Positions 6,455 through 12,782 of a stretch of 12,782 nt of DNA are shown here, in pieces. Within the stretch, counting starts at the first letter, position 1. Each line of letters begins with the position of its first letter. The notes beneath the pieces are model-generated. The model was not told where the DNA came from, searched no databases, and saw only the letters and a program-made list of their open reading frames with translations. The stretch covers positions 1-12,782 of the forward strand of contig JAUHZM010000060.1 in the NCBI GenBank assembly GCA_030426005.1. Reading direction: 5' to 3'. Source of the stretch: Gammaproteobacteria bacterium (lineage in GTDB: Bacteria > Pseudomonadota > Gammaproteobacteria > Arenicellales > Arenicellaceae). Position numbers and translations under genes: made by a program.

Positions 6455-8521
6455 ATGAATTCGAAAACTAATTTGACTGAGAAGTCTGGTAACCCTGAAA
6501 CTTTGGTGCGAGATTTTTTCTCAGGGACTAGCAATTCTCAAGGTGCTCAATCTGACGCGTTGTCGGTGACACTGCATAACGTATGGCAGACGGTGAAGGA
6601 CAACCGTTGGATTATTTTATTGTTGATTGTTTTCGGTTTCGTTCTAGGCGTGGTTAAGGCAATCTCTGAGACCCCAGTTTATCAGGCTCGGTTGACGATG
6701 GCCGTCGAACCAAGTATGTCGCGCAGCAATAATATTAATGTATTCGATCCGTATGCGTACCGATTTTACGAGACACAGTATGAGCTATTGAAGAGCCGGT
6801 CTGTCGCGGAGCGGGTGGTTGATCAGTTGAATTTGGTGGAGCGTGAATCCGTTCAGAAATTATTAGTGCCGCCAAGTACGTTCGGGTCACTCAAACGAGA
6901 GTTTAAACGCTTGACGGGAATCGGTCCACAAGGTGATTCATCGCAGGATGGACTAACTGCTGATCTCACAGAAGCTCAGCGAGATCAACGACGTCGGTGG
7001 TTAACGGCTGTTGTTCAATCTGGTGTCAGCGTGAGCGGTGGGGAAAAGACTAACCTAGTCGTGGTCACCTTTAAGTCAATCAATCCAGATTTCGCCGCTG
7101 AAGTAGCAAACGAATTAGTTGCGGCCTATATCGATCTAGGGTTGGATTCTCAAGCCAATCGATCACAACAAACCACCCGATGGTTATCTCAACGTATCGA
7201 TAGTTTGAAGGTAACGCTCGATAAAGCACAAGCTGACTTGCAGAATTTTTTAGTGGCTGAAAATTTACTCGATTCGGATCGCAGCAACCAGATCACCACG
7301 GCTGAACTACAAGCCTTGAATGCCGAATACAATGAGGCTCGAGCGAACTTAGATGAGCTCGCGAAACGTTATGGAAGTCGGCATCCAAAAATTGCCGAAG
7401 CGCGAGCAGAAGTTGTTGCCGCTAAGCAACGTTTAGACAGTAAATCTAGATCAATTTCGTCCAGCCGTGAAAAGCAGGTCGAGTTGGCGCGTCTGGAACG
7501 TGACGTCCAGGTTAATCAAGAATTGTACGAAGCTTTTCTTACTAAATTTAAAGAGGCAGACATTTCAGCTTCAGGATCTCAAGTAGCGAGTGCTCGCATT
7601 GTTGATCGTGCTCTACCTCCTTCGGGACCAATCTATCCGCAAAAGAACAAAATCATCTTGATGTGGTCGCTTGGGGGCTTGTTCCTCGGTATTGGTCTGG
7701 CCTTTGTCCGGGAGCAACTCGACTCGACGTTCAAGAATGGTCGGATGTTGGAAGAGAAGTTATCGCTTCCTCTGTTTGGGGTAATTCAAGCGATGGGCAA
7801 AGATGTTAAGGCGGTTGAGCGGCATTACCTGGAGAATAAGCGGTCAGTATTCTCTGAGTCTCTAAATCATATACGCACAGGGATTATGTACTCGAATGTG
7901 GATGATCCGCCTCAAGTCATGGTTATTACATCTTCGGTGCAAAGTGAGGGTAAGACTACACTAGCCTCTAATTTAGCCTTGTCTTACGCGCAGCTCGGTA
8001 AAACACTCTTAATTGATGCCGACTTGCGCCGTCCAAGAATTAAGCACATTATCGAAACGGATGCGCCCGCTGGGCTGGTCGATTATGTGGCAGGCGTAGT
8101 TGAGCTGAAAGACTGTGTGCGTCAGGATAAGCAGGATAAAAATCTGTTTATTCTGAATTCAGGAACTACGCCACCCAACCCTTTGGAGTTGTTGGCGAGC
8201 ACAAGGTTTAAACAAATCATCGCTGATCTTCGGCAGCGTTTTGACTACATTATTATTGATACTGCGCCTGTTCTGCCAGCAAGTGACGCTGTGGTCTTAG
8301 GCCAGCTATGTGATGCTTTACTTATGGTTGTTCAGTCGGATAAAACGACACATCACATGGCTCGGGACGCGGTAAAACGTTTGAACGCCAGTAGAGTCAA
8401 TGTTGATGGTTTGATTCTTACTCAAGCGAATATCAAAAAAGGTAATCCTTATTACTACGGCGGATATTATGGATACGGAGCCTACGCCTATGTGGAAGAC
8501 AAGACTGGCGAGACACGTTAG
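6455..8521 (+). CDS. Wzc-like chain-length determinant / tyrosine autokinase
   Basis: Inner-membrane polysaccharide co-polymerase fused to a bacterial tyrosine kinase (PCP-2a type). It controls polymer length and export through cycles of autophosphorylation. Domains in order: Wzz domain with TM1 at about 52-69; a periplasmic region with coiled coils (about 240-365) including a GNVR-like segment near PSGPIYPQKNK (about 389-399); TM2 at about 400-417; cytosolic kinase from about 440. Kinase motifs: SESLNHIRTGI upstream, Walker A SSVQSEGKTT (493-502, Lys500), Walker A' LLIDADLRRP (518-527) and Walker B YIIIDTAP (598-605). The C-terminal tail carries eight Tyr at 666-679 (PYYYGGYYGYGAYAY), the usual autophosphorylation cluster. 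At 688 residues it is a typical full-length fused form. It starts three bases after the OPX stop, so the two are cotranscribed and probably contact each other across the periplasm. No separate phosphatase gene is visible in the window. Confidence 0.95.
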   Translation: MNSKTNLTEKSGNPETLVRDFFSGTSNSQGAQSDALSVTLHNVWQTVKDNRWIILLLIVFGFVLGVVKAISETPVYQARLTMAVEPSMSRSNNINVFDPYAYRFYETQYELLKSRSVAERVVDQLNLVERESVQKLLVPPSTFGSLKREFKRLTGIGPQGDSSQDGLTADLTEAQRDQRRRWLTAVVQSGVSVSGGEKTNLVVVTFKSINPDFAAEVANELVAAYIDLGLDSQANRSQQTTRWLSQRIDSLKVTLDKAQADLQNFLVAENLLDSDRSNQITTAELQALNAEYNEARANLDELAKRYGSRHPKIAEARAEVVAAKQRLDSKSRSISSSREKQVELARLERDVQVNQELYEAFLTKFKEADISASGSQVASARIVDRALPPSGPIYPQKNKIILMWSLGGLFLGIGLAFVREQLDSTFKNGRMLEEKLSLPLFGVIQAMGKDVKAVERHYLENKRSVFSESLNHIRTGIMYSNVDDPPQVMVITSSVQSEGKTTLASNLALSYAQLGKTLLIDADLRRPRIKHIIETDAPAGLVDYVAGVVELKDCVRQDKQDKNLFILNSGTTPPNPLELLASTRFKQIIADLRQRFDYIIIDTAPVLPASDAVVLGQLCDALLMVVQSDKTTHHMARDAVKRLNASRVNVDGLILTQANIKKGNPYYYGGYYGYGAYAYVEDKTGETR

Positions 8522-8578
8522 CCCTTTTGCACCGTGCTCGACTGCTTAACCTGCGTGAAGTTCGACATGGGGTAAATA

Positions 8579-9133
8579 ATGCAAAAATTTGCACTGATCA
8601 CCTTGTCGCTACTGATGTTTGCTGTCGGGTCGTCACAGCTGGTTTTGTATGCACAGGCGTGCTTTAAGGATGACGTTAGTTTTGTTGGTCGAGGTGGATC
8701 TCGCCTTGATGAACTTGCGAGTCAACTAGAGTCGATGGTTTGGCAACGAGAACGTGTGCCGTTACTCAAAGCTATACGCATAGAATTTCACGCTAAACTT
8801 AACCAATCACCCTTTGATTATCGATTGTGGCGCAGGCTGGTGGCGGTGGAGGCAGAGCTTAAGGAGAACCCCGATGACCTAGTCTATGCGTTGGAAAAGG
8901 CATTTCGTCTAGGAGGTTGGCACGATCATGAGGTGTACTATCTGGCTGCCCAATGCTTCCAGCATTTTGAATTCTTAAGCACGGCGAACCTAAACGTATG
9001 TCGAGATCTGGTAGCAAGGCTACCATCAGGAGTGAGTGATCGAACTAGCGCACACAAAACGGGCGTCACGCTGTTACAGTTTCAACGTGTGCGCAGCATA
9101 CTGTACATGAGTGTCGAACGGGTTTTGGAGTGA
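8579..9133 (+). CDS. Small membrane-anchored protein of EPS locus, possibly VpsP-like
   Basis: A 184-residue protein with one N-terminal hydrophobic helix (about residues 4-25, ALITLSLLMFAVGSSQLVL), read as a membrane anchor or uncleaved signal. A mostly helical, charged body follows, with repeat-like helical pairs (FDYRLWRRLVAVEAELKENPDDLVYALEKAFRLG, split here only for description, then HDHEVYYLAAQCFQHF) that look TPR-like. ATG 8579 has GGGG at 8569-8572, six bases upstream. Position between the Wzc-like kinase and the Wzy-like protein, size and architecture recall the VpsP family of EPS loci, which has no known reaction. I base this on context and general resemblance only. The most likely role is a periplasmic-facing scaffold of the synthesis/export complex. 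It lies 57 bases after the kinase gene and 6 bases before the next. Confidence 0.75.
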   Translation: MQKFALITLSLLMFAVGSSQLVLYAQACFKDDVSFVGRGGSRLDELASQLESMVWQRERVPLLKAIRIEFHAKLNQSPFDYRLWRRLVAVEAELKENPDDLVYALEKAFRLGGWHDHEVYYLAAQCFQHFEFLSTANLNVCRDLVARLPSGVSDRTSAHKTGVTLLQFQRVRSILYMSVERVLE

Positions 9134-9139
9134 TGCGCA

Positions 9140-10564
9140 GTGGCTAAAGTAGTTAATTCACATCGCCGTTCGATTGGTGGCGTAGTCTGGATCATCTATT
9201 TGCTTCTAGTTCCAGCTACTTCTTTTTTACAGGGCAACACGTTCGGTTCAGCGTGGTATGTCGCCGCCGCGATGATTTACGTATTAGCCTCTGCGCAGTT
9301 GTTATTAGTCGCGCATTCACGTGTGGTTTGGAGCGGTCGTGGTTGGCATAGCAGCATCTCAGTCATGGTGGTTCTTGGGCTCAGTCTTGTGTGGTTGTTC
9401 CTACAATTGGTTATACCCTATGAAAACGCAGCGACTAAGTTACTGATAGATGGTAGTACCCCGGTATGGTTTAACCCCAATCCAATGTGGACTGTTGTGC
9501 CGGGTCAAACCCTTGAGCTTTTTCAAATTGAGCTGCTCATGGTTGTGAGCTTCGCGCTCACAGTCAGTTTAGTTGCAACGCGCAGAAGATTGAAGCAGCT
9601 GTTGGCAGTGCTGGTATTGGTGCTCTTGTCGCACGCGCTGATTGGGATCGCCGCGAAGTATTTCAACTTTTATCTCGTGGAGCTTAAGCAGTTGGATGGC
9701 CATTTTTCAGTAGCACGTGGGTGGTTCGTAAATCGGAATCACTTTGCTTCGTTTCTCGTCCTGAGCAGCGTTTCCTGCTTGGCATTAATTGTGCACTGGT
9801 GGCTGCGTTCAACACAAAAATCGGCGCCAATAAAACTCCTGTCATTTCGGAACTTACCTTATCAACTCAGTATACTGGGTTTGCCAGTACTGCTTGTTGG
9901 GTTGCTATTATCTCAGTCTCGTGCGGCACTGCTTGGGTTTTGCGTTTCATTGTCTTTGACCGTACTTGCCGTGAAGACCACACGAGAGTTGGTATTCGCC
10001 AGTCGAGGGGCGCTCGTTGCTATACTCCTTGCAATAGCCATCGTTTTTGTCGGCTTCGGTGATGAATTTAGCCAAAGGTTACTGTCTGGCGGGCTGTCAT
10101 TGGGCGAAAGAGCCGAGCAGTGGCGAGCGACTCTTTCAATTATAAAATCGGAATGGTTCTTCGGGTACGGAGGAAATAGCTATGCGACCGTATTTCAACT
10201 GTTTCGAGAGCATGACTCGCTTAGGCAAGTCATCTACAATCAATCGCATAATGAGTTTCTACATCTTTGGATGGAGCAAGGGATCGTCGGTCTATTGTTG
10301 TGGCTCAGTGTTCTCGGTTTAGTCTTCCGGCATTTGATACGGTCCATGCGCACCACGTCGAGCAGCCTTGTTCGAGGGGTTCTGATTGCTTGCACCTGCG
10401 TTTTGTCCGCTGCAATTTTGCAATCCTTCGTGGATTTCAATCTCCAGATTATTAACATTCGATTCTACTTCTTTGTCATAATGGGCATCGCATTCGCTGC
10501 GCCTGCGGTGAAGTATCGGCGACCGACTCAAGCGATGAAGAGTAACGCATTAGAAAAAAAATAA
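9140..10564 (+). CDS. Wzy/O-antigen-ligase-type membrane protein
   Basis: Polytopic inner-membrane protein of the O-antigen ligase/polymerase (Wzy_C) superfamily, 474 residues with about 11-12 hydrophobic segments. The family region includes GWFVNRNHFASFL (about 194-206) and LLSQSRAALLG (about 256-266). A large periplasmic loop at about 305-375 carries GERAEQWRATL, FGYGGNSYATVFQ and NQSHNEFLHLWMEQGIVG. In an EPS locus it most likely polymerises lipid-linked repeat units (Wzy role); sequence alone does not separate polymerase from ligase. The start is GTG at 9140, supported by GGAG at 9127-9130, nine bases upstream, with the Shine-Dalgarno inside the end of the previous gene. A second ATG at 9133 is out of frame. 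The gene ends in an eight-A run (10554-10561), and the next gene starts four bases after its stop. Confidence 0.9.
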   Translation: MAKVVNSHRRSIGGVVWIIYLLLVPATSFLQGNTFGSAWYVAAAMIYVLASAQLLLVAHSRVVWSGRGWHSSISVMVVLGLSLVWLFLQLVIPYENAATKLLIDGSTPVWFNPNPMWTVVPGQTLELFQIELLMVVSFALTVSLVATRRRLKQLLAVLVLVLLSHALIGIAAKYFNFYLVELKQLDGHFSVARGWFVNRNHFASFLVLSSVSCLALIVHWWLRSTQKSAPIKLLSFRNLPYQLSILGLPVLLVGLLLSQSRAALLGFCVSLSLTVLAVKTTRELVFASRGALVAILLAIAIVFVGFGDEFSQRLLSGGLSLGERAEQWRATLSIIKSEWFFGYGGNSYATVFQLFREHDSLRQVIYNQSHNEFLHLWMEQGIVGLLLWLSVLGLVFRHLIRSMRTTSSSLVRGVLIACTCVLSAAILQSFVDFNLQIINIRFYFFVIMGIAFAAPAVKYRRPTQAMKSNALEKK

Positions 10565-10568
10565 TACG

Positions 10569-11513
10569 ATGACCAAAAAGATTCTAGTAACCGGTGGCGC
10601 TGGGTTTCTCGGCTCCCATTTATGCGAGCGCCTACTGGCCGAAAACCATGAAGTTTTATGTGTGGACAATTACTTTACTGGTAATAAGAATAATATATTG
10701 CATTTGCTGGATAACCCTCGTTTCGAGTTGATGCGGCATGATGTGACGTTTCCGCTCTATGTTGAAGTGGATGAGATTTATAATTTAGCCTGTCCTGCGT
10801 CACCAATTCATTACCAACATGACCCGGTGCAAACGACCAAGACGAGTGTGCATGGTGCGATTAACATGCTGGGATTGGCAAAACGGGTTGGTGCAAAAAT
10901 TTTGCAAGCGTCGACCAGCGAAGTCTATGGCGACCCCAGTGTTCATCCGCAAGTGGAGTCCTATTGGGGTAACGTCAATCCGATAGGCATCCGGTCTTGT
11001 TACGATGAGGGTAAGCGGTGTGCTGAGACTTTGTTTTTCGATTATTTTAGACAGCACCAGTTGAAGATCAAAGTGATGCGTATTTTCAACACTTACGGTC
11101 CGCGTATGCACCCAGATGATGGGCGCGTGGTGTCAAATTTTATTGTCCAAGCATTACAAAACAAGCCGATTACCATTTATGGTGATGGAAGTCAGACACG
11201 GTCATTTTGTTACGTCGACGATCTGATTGAAGGTATGGTCAGGCTGATGGGTACCGGCGACGAGGTTACTGGTCCGATTAATATCGGCAACCCGAACGAA
11301 TTCACCATCAAAGGTCTTGCAGAACAAGTAGTTAGTATGACTAACAGTAAATCGGAAATTGAGTTTCTAGAACTCCCAAGCGATGATCCCAAGCAGCGTA
11401 AACCAGATATCCAATTGGCGAAGGAAATTATTGGCTGGGAGCCGCAAATTGAATTAAGTAAGGGGCTAGAGCAAACTATTCGTTACTTCAGTAAGATTGT
11501 TGATCAAGCGTAG
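10569..11513 (+). CDS. UDP-glucuronate decarboxylase (UDP-xylose synthase)
   Basis: Extended short-chain dehydrogenase/reductase that converts UDP-glucuronate to UDP-xylose with bound NAD+, in the cytosol. At 314 residues it is the normal size for bacterial UXS. Key motifs: Rossmann TGGAGFLG (8-15), acidic NAD-ribose site VDNYFTG (32-38), NLACPASP (72-79), active-site STSEVYGDP (115-123), and NPIGIRSCYDEGKR (137-150) with the Tyr145-x3-Lys149 pair. The combined HPQ.E.YWG.VNPIG.RSCYDEGKR pattern is characteristic of UXS and not of dTDP-glucose dehydratase or GalE. It implies that xylose (or a sugar derived from UDP-xylose) is part of the polymer. It starts four bases after the Wzy-like gene with no clear Shine-Dalgarno, suggesting translational coupling. 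UDP-glucose dehydrogenase, which supplies its substrate, is not in the window. Confidence 0.94.
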   Translation: MTKKILVTGGAGFLGSHLCERLLAENHEVLCVDNYFTGNKNNILHLLDNPRFELMRHDVTFPLYVEVDEIYNLACPASPIHYQHDPVQTTKTSVHGAINMLGLAKRVGAKILQASTSEVYGDPSVHPQVESYWGNVNPIGIRSCYDEGKRCAETLFFDYFRQHQLKIKVMRIFNTYGPRMHPDDGRVVSNFIVQALQNKPITIYGDGSQTRSFCYVDDLIEGMVRLMGTGDEVTGPINIGNPNEFTIKGLAEQVVSMTNSKSEIEFLELPSDDPKQRKPDIQLAKEIIGWEPQIELSKGLEQTIRYFSKIVDQA

Positions 11514-11542
11514 TCGCTCTATCTTTCTTAGCTGCAAATTAA

Positions 11543-12697
11543 ATGAAGCAAAGTCCTATCAAGGTGCAGTTGTTGCGTTGCTTCAAGAGTGATGCGCGGA
11601 TTAGCATGGAAGTCTATGCGGAATGTCTAGGTGCAGCCTTGGATGGGATAGGGGTGGAGGTTAGCCATTTCCGACCGGTCAGCAAATTAGAGAATTTGGC
11701 GAAGAATCGTATAGCGATGCGTTTTCTTCGATATGTTTCTTATCCTAATCAGGTGAGGAGGCAAACAAGCAGTGATATTCACATTCAACACGTGACAGAT
11801 CACGGATACGCTCATTTGTATCCAAACCTTTCTGCACAAGTCAAAGTTTGTGCCGCTCATGATCTAATCCCCTTGTTAACCTGGAAGGGGCGAATAGAAG
11901 CCCAGTTAGCACCAGATGGCAGTCCGCTTGAGTCGACTAGTAAACGACGGAAGCCATTACTGAATCTACATTCACTTAAATATCTAAACCGGTTCGATCA
12001 TCTGATCACAATTAGCGAATGCAGTGCCCGAGATTTGGAGGCTGAGCTTGGGATTGATAGAGCTAAAATAAGTGTTGTGCCACCTGTGATCGGTAGGCAA
12101 TTTGTCCGTCGCTCACAGGAAGAAGTGAGTCGGGTGATGGCCAAATATGGCTTGAGTCCGGACCGTAAGTGGGTGATGCTGAGCGGCAGCGAATACTACA
12201 AAAACCATCGAAACTCGCTATTATCAATTGCCAAATTAATTAATCGTACACATCAAAAAATCGGTATTTTCAAAGCTGGCTGGGTGACTCCCGAGTTTAA
12301 GCAAATGATCAATGAGCTTGGACTTTCGAGTTGTACGATTGCAACTCACGTTGATGGCGCTGATTTGCCTGCATTGTATTCTGGGATTGGTTGTTTGAGC
12401 TTCCCATCGCTCTATGAAGGATTTGGGATGCCAGTAGCGGAAGCTGCTGCGTGTGGCACGCCAGCGGTGATTTCTAATCGCGGAGCCTTAAGTGAGTTGG
12501 ATCTCGGATTATTCAATTCGCTTGATCCGTTTGATACGGACGGAATTTCTAATGCGATAGAGGTCGCTTTGTTTGATCAGAAGTTTCGTGGCCAAGTGTA
12601 TGAAATTGGTCCTGAAGCGGTTGCACCATTCAGAGAAGAGCAAGTCGGGCGAGATTGTTACGCTATCTACTGCCAACTTCTAAACCGAAACCATTGA
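11543..12697 (+). CDS. Glycosyltransferase family 4 (GT-B fold)
   Basis: Cytosolic or membrane-associated retaining glycosyltransferase of 384 residues. The C-terminal half has the GT4 donor-site pattern: GSEYYKNH near 215, then SFPSLYEGFGMPVAEAAACG (about 286-305) with the E-x7-E pair Glu292/Glu300, followed by TPAVISNRGALSEL. The N-terminal half is less conserved, with an AHDLIPLL segment and the ITISECSARDL interdomain region (about 155-165) typical of GT4 enzymes. It presumably adds one sugar to the lipid-linked repeat unit; donor and acceptor cannot be read from the sequence. It sits 29 bases after the UDP-xylose synthase gene, in the same direction, so it is probably in the same operon. 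No strong Shine-Dalgarno precedes ATG 11543. Confidence 0.93.
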   Translation: MKQSPIKVQLLRCFKSDARISMEVYAECLGAALDGIGVEVSHFRPVSKLENLAKNRIAMRFLRYVSYPNQVRRQTSSDIHIQHVTDHGYAHLYPNLSAQVKVCAAHDLIPLLTWKGRIEAQLAPDGSPLESTSKRRKPLLNLHSLKYLNRFDHLITISECSARDLEAELGIDRAKISVVPPVIGRQFVRRSQEEVSRVMAKYGLSPDRKWVMLSGSEYYKNHRNSLLSIAKLINRTHQKIGIFKAGWVTPEFKQMINELGLSSCTIATHVDGADLPALYSGIGCLSFPSLYEGFGMPVAEAAACGTPAVISNRGALSELDLGLFNSLDPFDTDGISNAIEVALFDQKFRGQVYEIGPEAVAPFREEQVGRDCYAIYCQLLNRNH

Positions 12698-12728
12698 AGC
12701 ATTATCTGACTGGGAAACAAAGCGTTAT

Positions 12729-12782
12729 ATGACAACCATCAGCGTCGTTATACCAACTTACCAACGCGCAGAAATCGTACTC
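12729..12782 (+). CDS. Glycosyltransferase family 2, N-terminal fragment (cut by window end)
   Basis: An ATG at 12729 opens a frame that runs to the last base of the window (18 codons): MTTISVVIPTYQRAEIVL. The SVVIPTYQR pattern is the first beta strand and nucleotide-binding start of GT2 (GT-A fold) transferases. It lies 31 bases after the GT4 stop. Nothing more can be said of its specificity. Confidence 0.78.
   Translation, partial: MTTISVVIPTYQRAEIVL

Noticed and set aside
9721..10062. 113-codon open frame inside the Wzy-like gene
   Set aside because: Out-of-frame shadow of a gene with clear family motifs and membrane segments; its own translation shows no coherent domain.

Overview
The window looks like part of the chromosome of a gammaproteobacterium with roughly balanced base composition. 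Every gene is on the + strand. The left end carries two housekeeping genes, crcB (fluoride channel, whose start codon is probably cut by the window edge) and serS. This arrangement is common in gammaproteobacteria. An exopolysaccharide (EPS) synthesis and export locus follows directly and runs off the right end. No tRNA, rRNA, CRISPR array, transposase or other mobile element is visible.

Layout: 1-1664 is the housekeeping pair crcB-serS. 1665-1984 is a 320-base gap with an extended -10 promoter and a long leader containing a 12-bp hairpin followed by a T-run. 1985-3508 encodes an exported protein of unknown function with an internal duplication. 3559-4932 encodes an outer-membrane beta-barrel of the BBP2/EpsL type, followed by an apparent intrinsic terminator (4955-4987). 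A 232-base gap holds a second extended -10 promoter. From about 5207 a tight gene series follows: a periplasmic polysaccharide-export (OPX) protein with two N-terminal SH3b-like domains, a Wzc-like chain-length regulator/tyrosine autokinase, a small TM-anchored protein possibly of the VpsP type, a Wzy/O-antigen-ligase-type membrane protein, a UDP-glucuronate decarboxylase (UDP-xylose synthase), a GT4 glycosyltransferase, and the first 18 codons of a GT2 glycosyltransferase.

Inferred teamwork: GTs use nucleotide sugars (including UDP-xylose from the decarboxylase) to build lipid-linked repeat units. The Wzy-like protein polymerises them, and the Wzc-like kinase controls chain length. The OPX protein and the beta-barrel carry the polymer through the periplasm and outer membrane. 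A flippase and initiating transferase are not seen here and would be expected further downstream or elsewhere.

Most interesting points: (a) an OPX protein with no lipobox, no C-terminal membrane helix and added SH3b domains, encoded beside a beta-barrel that could be the real outer-membrane pore; (b) a conserved composite element, TGGTAT-N10-GGTT(GGAGAG), with identical spacing upstream of the three genes for export and envelope proteins, suggesting coregulation; (c) the unrecognised 507-codon secreted protein with duplicated modules; (d) a possible attenuator in its long leader.
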